NCBI GenBank assembly: GCA_000149225.2
Contig: CM000692.1
Span: forward strand, 1,240,001 to 1,304,000
Direction: 5' to 3'
DNA from: Lachancea kluyveri NRRL Y-12651
Lineage: Eukaryota > Ascomycota > Saccharomycetes > Saccharomycetales > Saccharomycetaceae
DNA: 64,000 nt
Position 1 is the first letter of the stretch, and each line of letters begins with the position of its first letter. Of this stretch, positions 46,984-56,436 are shown in pieces. The position numbers and the translations under genes are program-made. The notes below the pieces were generated by a model. That model saw only the letters and a program-made list of their open reading frames with translations. It was not told where the DNA came from and did no database searches.

Positions 46984-47940
46984 TTAGCCTTTGGAAGATG
47001 AATATTTCGAGTAATCTACCCTTATTGGGGACAAAGAAGGCTCGTTATCCTTGTTTAAGTCTTCAGTTTCTGGTATTCTGGGGTATCTGCTATAATATTT
47101 GTGTTTGTTTGGATCTTCCTGGTCTTCGTGATCAGAGGGAAGGTTGAAACGGATTGGGCTGGAAGTAAAAAGAGGATCCAATGGCTTGGTGTTGGCGTGT
47201 TCAGGTGATGGTGGTAGAGCTGATGCTGGTTTCACGTTTTCTCTTTGCAGATTAGTGATTTTTCTTTTAAACTTTACATAGTCATCATCAACGTTAGCAT
47301 CATCTAGCAAGCCTTCCAACAGAGAGGTCTTTTCCTGAGAAAACCTTAGTTTCTTTTTGGTTATTTTCAATTCCTTTTCTAAATTGTGTAAATCATGTTC
47401 CATCTCATGAATCCTGTGTTGTAAAAGAATTACTAGATCCGATTGGTCACTTGAAAGTGTATGAATGCGCGAGTTGGTACGAATTGGTGATCTTCCCCGT
47501 CTCAATTCACGTAATCTTTTGTCGTCATATTTTTTTTCTAGTAACTTACGTCTAAAGGCTTCACTCTTAGCAATACGTTCCACCTGAGAACGCGTGTGCA
47601 AATCACGGTCATACTGTGGTCCCAACTTAAAATCCGAATATACTTGCTTCATTGCACGCAGATCTTGGTCTTCCGTCGAGAATATTGACTTCACTTTGTC
47701 CCACATAGATTTTTGTTTTGTATTAGGCAAAGTTCTTATAGGCCTCGAGGGTTTTCCCACTTTGTAATTACGAGCATTTCGCTGTTGCGGTTGCCTTTGC
47801 CGGTGTTGTGATTGCTGGTGCTTTTGTTTTTGTTTCCTTTTCCAATCTTGTAAGCTTCCGTATTCCCTCTTCCTACCATCGTCGTTATCCAACCAACCAC
47901 TGAAGTAGTCCCTCAGAGACTTAGATGCTGTACTAAACAT
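46984..47940 (-). CDS. NBP1: Nbp1-type spindle pole body duplication protein
   Basis: In S. cerevisiae NBP1 (YLR457C) inserts the new spindle pole body into the nuclear envelope, and CSA1 (YPR174C) is its WGD duplicate; this is the single ancestral type. From the ATG at 47940 (MFSTASKSLRDYFSGWL) it is 318 residues (Nbp1 319). The N-terminus is an amphipathic helix of the kind that binds the inner nuclear membrane. A Gln/Arg-rich stretch (about 40-60) follows, then a conserved block MWDKVKSIFST near 80 and a coiled coil from about 170 to 225. The C-terminus carries several SP motifs (SPIRF, SPIRV) suitable for CDK phosphorylation. Confidence 0.88.
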   Translation of the reverse strand: MFSTASKSLRDYFSGWLDNDDGRKREYGSLQDWKRKQKQKHQQSQHRQRQPQQRNARNYKVGKPSRPIRTLPNTKQKSMWDKVKSIFSTEDQDLRAMKQVYSDFKLGPQYDRDLHTRSQVERIAKSEAFRRKLLEKKYDDKRLRELRRGRSPIRTNSRIHTLSSDQSDLVILLQHRIHEMEHDLHNLEKELKITKKKLRFSQEKTSLLEGLLDDANVDDDYVKFKRKITNLQRENVKPASALPPSPEHANTKPLDPLFTSSPIRFNLPSDHEDQEDPNKHKYYSRYPRIPETEDLNKDNEPSLSPIRVDYSKYSSSKG

Positions 47941-48290
47941 TTCTTTCTCCTCTTTCTTCTTGTTCGGACAGTACAGCGTTTGTGGCACAAGGTAGGAATT
48001 GTAGATGTCACCGCCTTGTGGATGAAATATTCAGTACTGCATCCACCGTGAACTACTACGCAAAGAGTAAAAAAGATAGTATACCTCACAAAGCACAGAC
48101 GTACCACTTCGAGATATGATGTGCTTTAGAAAGATATATAGTACTCGTCTGGCTACTAACATATGTAATCGGATAGTGTGATAATGAGATGATTCGTCTC
48201 TGATGATCAGGACGCCAAATGATCAGGCTAAAATTATAGAATCTTTCGTGTTCTCTTTGACTAGTGATGGACGAGCCAAGCAGATAAACT
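47941..48290. promoter_or_regulatory. NBP1-DPB2 divergent promoter with a DPB2 upstream ORF
   Basis: 350 bases. A six-codon upstream ORF (MDEPSR, 48267-48287) ends three bases before the DPB2 ATG. No MluI cell-cycle box (ACGCGT) is present here, although DPB2 in S. cerevisiae is an S-phase gene. Confidence 0.5.
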
Positions 48291-50450
48291 ATGGATACAG
48301 CTACTGTTTTACCTGTAAAGATCCAGCCGGCGCTTCTAAGACCATTGGCGTACCGAGTACTGTCTAAGAAATATGGTCTTAACATCAAATCTGATGGTCT
48401 AGCATCGCTGGCAGAGTTCATCGGTACAACATTTGGTATAAACTGGAAGAAAAGCTACGAAACCCTGCGGTTTTTGGAAAAATTTGCATCTGTATGGAGA
48501 GAGCAAGGGAGAGGTTTGTTTATTGATACCATAGGTGTTCATGGAGTGATTAAAGAAATTAAAGAGAGGGAAAAAGCTATCGAAGCTTGCCAATCCAAAC
48601 CTTCCAGTAGTACAACAAAGAAGGTCAAAACGAAGACCAGCACTTTGGATGGATTCCTAATACAACGTCAAGATACTCCAGTGGACATATTATCCCCCGT
48701 ATCTTCGACACCACCGCCTGCCTCGAGCACTCAGAATCTACAAAGCGTGTCGATCTCACCAGTACAAGATCAGCAAAATGTACCGGGGGTCGGAGAAGGG
48801 GAAGAAAGAGAGGAAGGCCAAATGTATCAGGAAGAATTGAATTGGAAAGATTATTTCAAAGTTATTGATGCTTACAATCAGCAGAAGTTTACTTATGATT
48901 ATACAAAGAGACAGTATAAGTTCATTCCTCAGCAACCACTCTCGACGAATAAATCAATTACTGCATCGAGACTAAAGCTTCCTGAAAGACAAGAGCATAT
49001 CTCTCTTTTTCCAGTTAGATACCGTATCATAAAGGACAGAGTAACAAGAAATGAGAATTTTCAAAACGCAGACAGTTTCAATCCTTTGTCCTCCATGGCT
49101 GCACTACAAAAGCAAATCCAGAACGCAGAATCGTCTCTAATTTCCACCTCGTCCTCTTCTTATATGCCAATAACCCAGATAAAAAATCTACTTGGGCGTG
49201 ATGGAAAAAATTTCTTACTTTTCGGTTTGCTAAGGAAAAACTCTAAGGGCACTTGGTCTCTTGAAGATCCTTCGGGCTCTGTAGAAATTGTTATTTCACA
49301 AGCTGTCCCAACAAAAGGAACTTACTATGTCCCGGGCTGTTTTGTGTTAGCAGAGGGTATTTATTTTTCTGTTGGTAACAAATTTCACGTTTCTTCGATA
49401 ACTCATCCACCAGGTGAGAGAAGAGAGGTAACCCTGGATGCCATCGGTAATCTAGATTTGCTAGGAGTTCATGGGCAGTCGAATAAAAATTATATTTCGA
49501 AACTAGATAAAGATTTGAAGATAAGATTACACTATTTGGAAAAAGAACTAGTCGAGCATAGATTTATCATCTTTGGTGGTGACATGCATCTGGACGAAAT
49601 GTCTACTTTCAGTGCTTTACGTAAAGTTTTCCAGACACTAAACGAAGAGCCGCCGACATTGATTGTTTTCCAGGGTTCCTTTACATCAGTCCCATTACAC
49701 CCATCTATGAATAGCAAGAATATCAGTGCAACAACAGCTTATAAAAATTCCTTTGATACTCTGGCCTCTTTGCTTTCCGATTATGAGAGAATAATCAATG
49801 AAACTACACTTGTTTTTATACCTGGGGTTAATGACCCATGGAACTCAATGGTAAATCTTGGTACAGCCGGAGTGTGGCCACAGAAACCTGTCCCCATGAA
49901 TTTTGTTCAAAGAATAAACAGAGTTTGTAAGAACGTTATTTGGGGTTCTAATCCTACAAGGATTGCTTATTTATCACAGGAAATTGTTTTAGTGAGGGAT
50001 GATATTAATAGTAGAATGAAAAGGCATAACATTCTTTTCCCATTGGTCGAGGAGAAAAAACGTGAAGAAGCTGCGGCAATCCAGGAAAGGCTGCAAATGG
50101 ATGAGAATGACGGTACTACCTCGATCAGCCAACTGATCAAATCTACAGACCAGCTGCCTGCTAAGGTTCAAGAATCACGGAAAATCGTCAAAACCGTCCT
50201 GGACCAGGGCCACATTTCGCCTTTCACCACTGATATCAGGCCAATAGTATGGGATTTAGATTATACTTTACAGTTATCACCTATCCCATCCACTCTTGTA
50301 TTATGCGATACTACTGCACCAGAGTATGATGTCACCTATAATGGCTGTAAGACGTTGAATCCAGGAAGATTTATCCATAAAAGAAGGGCTAAGTACTTAG
50401 AGTTTGTTCCATCATTGAGGAAAGCAATTGAACAGGAAATTCGTTTTTAG
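48291..50450 (+). CDS. DPB2: DNA polymerase epsilon subunit B (Dpb2)
   Basis: Dpb2 is the essential second subunit of polymerase epsilon and links it to the CMG helicase through GINS. The 719-residue protein (S. cerevisiae 689) has an N-terminal helical domain (about 1-100; LRPLAYRVLSKKYGL), a low-complexity linker with an unstructured Ser/Pro stretch (about 100-180), an OB fold (about 280-380; LFGLLRKNSKGTWSLEDPSG) and an inactive calcineurin-like phosphoesterase domain (about 410-719; FIIFGGDMHLD and VFIPGVNDPWNS). The two extra-length regions fall in the linker. It is divergent from NBP1. Confidence 0.96.
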   Translation: MDTATVLPVKIQPALLRPLAYRVLSKKYGLNIKSDGLASLAEFIGTTFGINWKKSYETLRFLEKFASVWREQGRGLFIDTIGVHGVIKEIKEREKAIEACQSKPSSSTTKKVKTKTSTLDGFLIQRQDTPVDILSPVSSTPPPASSTQNLQSVSISPVQDQQNVPGVGEGEEREEGQMYQEELNWKDYFKVIDAYNQQKFTYDYTKRQYKFIPQQPLSTNKSITASRLKLPERQEHISLFPVRYRIIKDRVTRNENFQNADSFNPLSSMAALQKQIQNAESSLISTSSSSYMPITQIKNLLGRDGKNFLLFGLLRKNSKGTWSLEDPSGSVEIVISQAVPTKGTYYVPGCFVLAEGIYFSVGNKFHVSSITHPPGERREVTLDAIGNLDLLGVHGQSNKNYISKLDKDLKIRLHYLEKELVEHRFIIFGGDMHLDEMSTFSALRKVFQTLNEEPPTLIVFQGSFTSVPLHPSMNSKNISATTAYKNSFDTLASLLSDYERIINETTLVFIPGVNDPWNSMVNLGTAGVWPQKPVPMNFVQRINRVCKNVIWGSNPTRIAYLSQEIVLVRDDINSRMKRHNILFPLVEEKKREEAAAIQERLQMDENDGTTSISQLIKSTDQLPAKVQESRKIVKTVLDQGHISPFTTDIRPIVWDLDYTLQLSPIPSTLVLCDTTAPEYDVTYNGCKTLNPGRFIHKRRAKYLEFVPSLRKAIEQEIRF

Positions 50451-50529
50451 TATATGTGTACAATGTAGAAAAATATATTGACTGGTTTGTGTTTTCTTTT
50501 TTTTGGATGATCTATTGAAATTATCACTC

Positions 50530-51501
50530 TCAGTGTGGATACTTCTTAAACTTTTTCGTGATAGTGTATGGCATACAGTAGACTGGATCAATTGGCTCTA
50601 GACCTTCGAAACCCATTAAGCTTAAGCCCGCAAGACCAAACAGAGTATGAAATACGTCGACTTCGTTATCAGGGCGATCGCTAATGCCACCGCGTTTCAA
50701 ATCTTGACTCTTCAGAATGAATTCTCGTAATTTTTCAAAGTCAATCCAATTTAATTTATCAATAATTGCAAGTGTAGATAAAACCCACCAACTGTAACAA
50801 ACATCTGGTAATTTACTGGGTCTACCGTTTAACCCGCCTTCTGGAACTTGTCGTTCACATAACCACCATCCAATATTCTCGACCTGCTCAGGTGATAACT
50901 CATCTAATTTATTGACAATTGCCAAAGCACCGATGCATGTAAACGCCTGCGCAGCATGACTTTCAGCCCCAGGAGACAAGCCAAACCCTCCATCAAAGTT
51001 ATAACAGCGCTTGATGAAATCGACAGCGGGATCGACGACCTTTGGCGACAGTTTGCCTAAGATAGATAAAGAGCTTAGAGCCGTGTAGACAAATCTTGTA
51101 TCAACCTCACCGAACCTGTCTCCCTGAAAAGAACCATCCTCCAATTGATTGCTTTCAATGAATTTAACACATTTTTCAATATCAGTCTCGTTCAAGACAT
51201 CTAGGGAGTCATACGTTGCCAGAATTTGAATTGCAGACAGTGTGGTAACCAAGTGAGCGTCATGCCGGGGGAATGCTGCAAATCCACCAGTTAAGTTGTC
51301 TTTGCAACTAAGAACAAAATCAATCACATCATTTTTATCAAAAATATCCTTGGCATCTAAAACACACAGAGCAGTTAAACCCCAATAGACACCATTGATT
51401 CTTAAATGTTCAGAAAGCCAATACTCGTAGTCATTTTGCTTCTTATCTAGATACTCGATGTATTTTACGTGCTTTTCTTTAGCCAAATATAGCTCACACA
51501 T
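50530..51501 (-). CDS. BET2: Rab geranylgeranyltransferase beta subunit (Bet2)
   Basis: Bet2 is the catalytic subunit of type II geranylgeranyltransferase, which with Bet4 and the escort Mrs6 prenylates Rab GTPases such as Ypt1 and Sec4. It is 323 residues (S. cerevisiae 325). Prenyltransferase repeats are clear (QLEDGSFQGDRFGEVDTRFVY near 117, YNFDGGFGLSPGAESH near 168, VPEGGLNGRPSKLPDVCYSWW near 216). The zinc ligands of the family are present: Asp and Cys in PDVCYSWW and His in DVFHTLFG. It does not prenylate the Rho1 proteins of this window, which need the type I enzyme. It is divergent from PRP4 across a 123-base promoter. Confidence 0.98.
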   Translation of the reverse strand: MCELYLAKEKHVKYIEYLDKKQNDYEYWLSEHLRINGVYWGLTALCVLDAKDIFDKNDVIDFVLSCKDNLTGGFAAFPRHDAHLVTTLSAIQILATYDSLDVLNETDIEKCVKFIESNQLEDGSFQGDRFGEVDTRFVYTALSSLSILGKLSPKVVDPAVDFIKRCYNFDGGFGLSPGAESHAAQAFTCIGALAIVNKLDELSPEQVENIGWWLCERQVPEGGLNGRPSKLPDVCYSWWVLSTLAIIDKLNWIDFEKLREFILKSQDLKRGGISDRPDNEVDVFHTLFGLAGLSLMGFEGLEPIDPVYCMPYTITKKFKKYPH

Positions 51502-51624
51502 TGATTATTTTGCTAGATATACTTGAAAAGCAGCTTGGTAAGCACTATAAAGTGCGTTTTCTCTTTCGAAATTTTAACCATCAATTTAATTAACTTGAAG
51601 CGAGCACAAGGAAATACTAAGGAA

Positions 51625-53037
51625 ATGACGGAGAAAAGAATTGGGCTGGATGAACTTAGATTAGATCTGGACTATTCTAATGATGGAAAAGAAAATGTGG
51701 GTGACGTTCTAAAGAGATTGGAATTTCAAAGGCTGGAACGACTATCCATAGTTCCTACAGATGATGAAGAGGTCCGGGCATGCTTAAAACTTTTAGGCGA
51801 GCAAGTCATACGCTTTGGTGAAGATAATGCTGCTCGAAGAGAAAGATTGTCAGAGCTGCTTTTCAAAAACGAGCATCATATGTCTAAGTTTCGAGAGTCA
51901 CCATACAATACGAAAAACGAGATAACTCAGGATGGTAGTCAACGATCGTCAGAGGAAGAAGAAGAAGAGTTTTACACGCCTGCAAACGAGCCTTTAATCT
52001 CTGCTAGGCAGTTTCTGATACAATATTCATTGAACAATGCTCAAGAAAGGCTTCGATTACAAACTGAAAGAGCTAAGGACTTGGATGTTCAAAAGGAAAT
52101 TCTTTATAGAAGAGAACTTAATAAAAGTTTAAAAAAATTTGAGCTATCTGGGTCACAGTTAGTATCTTCCCGCCCTGTATCTCAGGTTGCTATCTCATCT
52201 GATGATTCGATGGTTGCAACTTGTAGCTGGGGTGGAGATTTAAAAATTTTGAGTACTGAAACTTTGGAAATTATTAAGGCATTTGACACTGCTCATGATA
52301 GTAAAATTGGTGGTGTGGATTGGAACCCTGATGGGACCGCACTAGTCACTGGTGCAGCAAATGGAGAAATTAGGATTTGGAATTTGAACAACGATTCCGA
52401 GAGTCCTGCAGGAACTCTTACTGGCCACGAAAATAGGGTTGCAAGAGTTAGGTTTCATCCTAGTGGGAAATACGTAGCGAGCGCATCATTTGACATGACA
52501 TGGAGACTTTGGGATGTCGAGAAGCAAATAGAGTTACAACTACAAGAAGGTCACGCAAAAGAAGTATACTGCGTGGCCTTTCAGAAAGATGGCTCATTGT
52601 TATGTAGTACAGGTTTAGACTCAGTGGGTCTTGTTTGGGATTTGAGGTCTGGAAAGTCCATCATGGCACTTGAAGGCCACATCAAACCTATTTATGGCCT
52701 GGATTGGTCGCCAAATGGCTACGACATCGCTACTGGAAGCGCAGATGGTACAATCAGGCTTTGGGATGTAAGAAAAGTTGGGATTTTAGGGGCTTTACCA
52801 GCTCACAATAGTATTGTTTCTGAGGTCAAATTCGATAAGGCAAATGGTCATTATCTAGTGTCCAGCTCCTACGACAAAACACTAAATATTTACAGTGGTG
52901 ACAACTGGACTAAGCTTAGCGTTATCCAAGGCCACACAGATAAGATACTATCTGTTGATATATCCACCGACGGAAGTCATTTGTTTAGCAGTGGTTGGGA
53001 TAGATCCTTAAAACAATGGTCACTGAAAATCTCTTAA
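51625..53037 (+). CDS. PRP4: Prp4, U4/U6 snRNP splicing factor
   Basis: Prp4 is a WD40 protein that binds U4 snRNA with Prp3 in the U4/U6.U5 tri-snRNP. From the ATG at 51625 (MTEKRIGLDELRLDLD) it has 470 residues (S. cerevisiae 465). The upstream in-frame extension begins with TTG and is not used here. The N-terminal splicing-factor motif is about 60-100 and is followed by an acidic EEEEEEFYTPANEPLISARQFLI block. Seven WD40 repeats run from about 180 to the end (for example VDWNPDGTALVTGAANGEIRIWNL), ending WDRSLKQWSLKIS. Its stop is only 26 bases from that of HDA3. Confidence 0.96.
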   Translation: MTEKRIGLDELRLDLDYSNDGKENVGDVLKRLEFQRLERLSIVPTDDEEVRACLKLLGEQVIRFGEDNAARRERLSELLFKNEHHMSKFRESPYNTKNEITQDGSQRSSEEEEEEFYTPANEPLISARQFLIQYSLNNAQERLRLQTERAKDLDVQKEILYRRELNKSLKKFELSGSQLVSSRPVSQVAISSDDSMVATCSWGGDLKILSTETLEIIKAFDTAHDSKIGGVDWNPDGTALVTGAANGEIRIWNLNNDSESPAGTLTGHENRVARVRFHPSGKYVASASFDMTWRLWDVEKQIELQLQEGHAKEVYCVAFQKDGSLLCSTGLDSVGLVWDLRSGKSIMALEGHIKPIYGLDWSPNGYDIATGSADGTIRLWDVRKVGILGALPAHNSIVSEVKFDKANGHYLVSSSYDKTLNIYSGDNWTKLSVIQGHTDKILSVDISTDGSHLFSSGWDRSLKQWSLKIS

Positions 53038-53063
53038 AGTTAGATATATATTACATGTGCATT

Positions 53064-54998
53064 TCAAGCATGCATAGCACCTCTTTGTTTTGACCTGTTA
53101 TTGTTGTTAGAAGATCTAATGCGCGGGGTCTGTATCTTACCTAATTGCTGCGTGATGTTAAATATTTTTTTTTGAAGCAATTCTATGTTTTTTTCTTCAT
53201 CATCGAGTTCAATTTTTAGTTTTTCGGTTCCTTTAGTAACATTACTGTATTCATCGATATCTTTTGAAAATGAATCCTTGATTTTGTTCTTTAATTCATC
53301 AGACTCTTTAATAATTTGTTCATGTTCCTTTTCACCTTCGATGGCCTTTTTAGCTCTCTCGATTTCGCTTTCCATATATGTCTTTTCTGTATCTCTTGAA
53401 GTCGCTAGTCTTTTTTCCCTGTCTATCTCCTCTTGCACATTAATGATATCCACGAGTGTTTCCTTCAGAGCAGTATGATCAGTTCCCTTGCCATCTAATC
53501 TTTTTAGCATGTTTTCAATTTCCTGTATCAGATACTCGTTTTCCTGGCGTTTAATATCTGAGAAGGACATTAGCCTTTTAATTTCTTCTTCGTTTCTCTC
53601 TTTCTTATTAACTGCTTTATCAAATCCGCTCTTGATATCTTCAAACTCCCGCGTGTGAAGCTCCTCGTGGTCTTTTTGAATAGCTTCGACCGATTCAAAA
53701 TGGTCTAATTCACTTTGTTGTCTATTCAAATCTGAATATATGACACCAATAGATTGTATTAGCTTGTGGGTTAGAATACCACCATACAGATGATAGTCAT
53801 CATTTTCGGATCTGTTTGTCGATGTTATTCCTGTTAGCTGGGCCATATCTTGTTTCAAAGGATTTGTCGAATAGTCGTTTTTTAGCCTTTTCATTTGGTA
53901 ATACGAAATTGGGCCATTATCCTTTGGATAGTTGCTTCCACTTTTGCGACCTCTTTTCTTACCATTGTGAAAGGCTTCCTCCAAAGTGTCATTTGTCTGT
54001 GTGTAGCAAACCTCAGTCAACAAAGATCTTTCTACGTCCATAGGTGTATATGTCTTAATGGGATAAACATCAGGCAATGGCCATGGGATGCTTGGATCTT
54101 CTAGCCATCCTACTAAGTATTCTAAATTTTGGCTGTATATTGGCCTCAGGTCTGGTGGCAAAGTACCAACAACATCTCTCAACACAACTACAGCAGCAGT
54201 AACGTTTACTAAATACTCCCTGCTAGCCTTGTCTAAGTGTTTCCCAAAAAACAACTCGCAATGGTCAATGGAATTGATAGTAGTCAATCTTACAACAGGA
54301 GCTGTGCTAGTACTGCCACGCCTGGGTCTCTGCTGATGTAAAATAGACTGGATATGGGCTTTGTTGATATCTATAGTAGTATCAAGACAAACTAGCATGT
54401 CAAATCTTATGTTGTTGTCTAGAGGAGTTTTTGTTTGGTCAATAGAGTCAGATGGAAACAAGTGACAAGTACACGAAAACTTCCTAGGCTTCTGTTTTGG
54501 CTTGATAGAGCTGCCATGGTACCTTTTAATGTTTACTTTGTTTCCAAATAATAGTGCTTCCAACAAGTCCATGGTTCTACCTGGTCGACAAACGATAGCA
54601 GTGTCGGTTTCATATTCCTGTACAAAATTCATCAAGTCTCTTAATACCGCAAACTTTCCACTAGTCTCTGCGAGGTGGGATGGAATGTCTTTAGTGATCA
54701 ACGACTTGGGCATGAAGTGGTCGATTAGTAAATACGGATGCGTTGCCACATATTCACTGTTAAGACACATAGTTTGCATCGAGTGCATTACAACGTCTTC
54801 CTTGTAATCTTTGGTTTCAAAATATTTTAGGATATCAGAGTAATGCAAGGAAACTATTTGATCACTCAATTCTTTTTGGTAAAGGCACATCGGAGCAGGT
54901 AGCCAGTAATCACCAGATGTGTCTCCAGAAACCCCCATAGTTCTAGCATCAACTATCGCAGGTTCTGGTGCAGTATCTAAGATCTTCAATAAATCCAT
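53064..54998 (-). CDS. HDA3: Hda3, subunit of the HDA1 histone deacetylase complex
   Basis: Hda2 and Hda3 form the accessory arm of the class II deacetylase Hda1. The 644-residue protein (S. cerevisiae 655) starts MDLLKILDTAPEPAIVDA. Its N-terminal half (about 25-340) is the helicase-like DNA-binding domain of the Hda2/3 family (YWLPAPMCLYQKELSDQIV, IVCRPGRTMDLLEALLFG, MLVCLD). The C-terminal third (about 410-625) is a long coiled coil rich in E/K. The last residues are basic. Position between PRP4 and AOS1 matches YPR179C. Confidence 0.95.
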   Translation of the reverse strand: MDLLKILDTAPEPAIVDARTMGVSGDTSGDYWLPAPMCLYQKELSDQIVSLHYSDILKYFETKDYKEDVVMHSMQTMCLNSEYVATHPYLLIDHFMPKSLITKDIPSHLAETSGKFAVLRDLMNFVQEYETDTAIVCRPGRTMDLLEALLFGNKVNIKRYHGSSIKPKQKPRKFSCTCHLFPSDSIDQTKTPLDNNIRFDMLVCLDTTIDINKAHIQSILHQQRPRRGSTSTAPVVRLTTINSIDHCELFFGKHLDKASREYLVNVTAAVVVLRDVVGTLPPDLRPIYSQNLEYLVGWLEDPSIPWPLPDVYPIKTYTPMDVERSLLTEVCYTQTNDTLEEAFHNGKKRGRKSGSNYPKDNGPISYYQMKRLKNDYSTNPLKQDMAQLTGITSTNRSENDDYHLYGGILTHKLIQSIGVIYSDLNRQQSELDHFESVEAIQKDHEELHTREFEDIKSGFDKAVNKKERNEEEIKRLMSFSDIKRQENEYLIQEIENMLKRLDGKGTDHTALKETLVDIINVQEEIDREKRLATSRDTEKTYMESEIERAKKAIEGEKEHEQIIKESDELKNKIKDSFSKDIDEYSNVTKGTEKLKIELDDEEKNIELLQKKIFNITQQLGKIQTPRIRSSNNNNRSKQRGAMHA

Positions 54999-55160
54999 AT
55001 TGATTGATTTTAAATGAAGTTTCGTTCGGAGTATAGAAAACCTCGTGGTCCTGAAGGTAGAGCCTACTAAACTTTCTTTTAAGATTTAGCGAGACACCGC
55101 GGTGGTGGAACTTTGCCCAAGTAAATACAAAACCAGGACCAACGGGGAAAAGCCTGCAAT

Positions 55161-56261
55161 ATGAGCAAACATAGACCATGTGACGCAAAATTAAGCGATG
55201 GTATGCTAAACATGTGTGGTACTTTTATTTTGCCTTTATACTAACATCCTCTTATAGATGAAATTGCCCTTTACGACAGACAAATTAGGTTATGGGGCAT
55301 GGCTGCTCAAGCTAGAATGAGGGCCGCTAAAGTACTACTGTTAAATATAGGTGCAGCTGGTACTGAGATTGCCAAGAACATTGTTTTAAGTGGTATTGGG
55401 TCTTTGACGATTTTGGATCCTCACGATATCACCGAAGAAGATCTGGGTGCCCAGTTTTTTGTCAGTGAGGATGAAATCGGTACAAAGAGATGTATTGCTG
55501 CTAGACCTAGAATACAAGACATGAATCCCAGAGTTAAGCTTGGAATTGATACCAACACACTGGATTCTAGAGACGAATCTTACTACAAACAGTTTGACTT
55601 AGTTGTTGCTACTGACTTATCCAGAACCAAAATTATTGATTTAAATAAAATCACTAGGCGATTCGGTATCCCCTTGTATGTCACTGGTCTTCACGGATTA
55701 TTTTCTTACATTTTTGTGGATTTGATTCAATTTGATGCAGAGGATGAAAAGGTAAAAAGCTCTGTTGCAACAAAGTCAGGCTTGCTTTCGCAAAACAGAG
55801 AGATCCTGAGTGTTGTTGAACGTATAGACGAAGAACAAAACAGAACATATGAGAAAATCATCACCAGAAACTACTATAAACCCTTTGATGACATGTTGCA
55901 GAATGCCTCCCTTGCTGGGAAGCTAACGCGCAGACAGCGTAAAAGGTTAAACAGTGTGGTGCCATTGATACTGGCTCTTTTTTCTTACGAGGGTGATTAT
56001 TCCTCAATAGTGCCTGAAGATCTAGAGCACCGTGCCATTAAGTTCTGTGAGCAGTTAGGTGTTCCAAGTGAAATTGTATCACATGAATACGTTTCCCAGC
56101 TTTCACAACAAGCAGGCGTAGAATTTGCGCCAGTAGCTGCTGTAATTGGCGGTGCAGTCGCACAAGATGTAATTAATATACTTGGTAAGAGACAGTCGCC
56201 ACTAAACAACTTTGTGATATTAGATGGTATTACGTTAGATATGCAAATCTTTGAGTTGTAG
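55161..56261 (+). CDS. AOS1: SUMO E1 subunit Aos1, two exons
   Basis: Aos1 and Uba2 form the heterodimer that activates SUMO (Smt3). The longest continuous frame starts at 55299 but lacks the family N-terminus. Joining exon 1 (55161-55200) to exon 2 (55258-56261) gives 347 residues, the same as S. cerevisiae, starting MSKHRPCDAKLSD and continuing DEIALYDRQIRLWGMAAQA, the invariant E1 start. The 57-base intron has donor GTATGC, a perfect TACTAAC (55239-55245) and acceptor TATAG, splitting a Asp codon after its first base. The adenylation fold is otherwise complete (GIGSLTILD near 60) and ends EFAPVAAVIGGAVAQDVIN then ILDGITLDM. As far as I know S. cerevisiae AOS1 has no intron. Confidence 0.94.
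55201..55257 (+). other. AOS1 intron, 57 bases
   Basis: GTATGC donor, TACTAAC branch site 12 bases before the TAG acceptor. At 57 bases it is near the lower limit for yeast spliceosomal introns. Confidence 0.9.
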
Positions 56262-56436
56262 GAGTAGTTAAGGATGATACTGCTTTCCATTTTTATCGTT
56301 ATACAAAAATCAAAAGACGAAGAGAAAAAAATTCTTTTACAAAGTATATACCTTTCTTTTTCTCTTCACTTTTTTGGTGTAAAAAATCAATTTTTAATTG
56401 CATGTCTATTGCACAGGTAGAGAGAACTTGGCTCCC

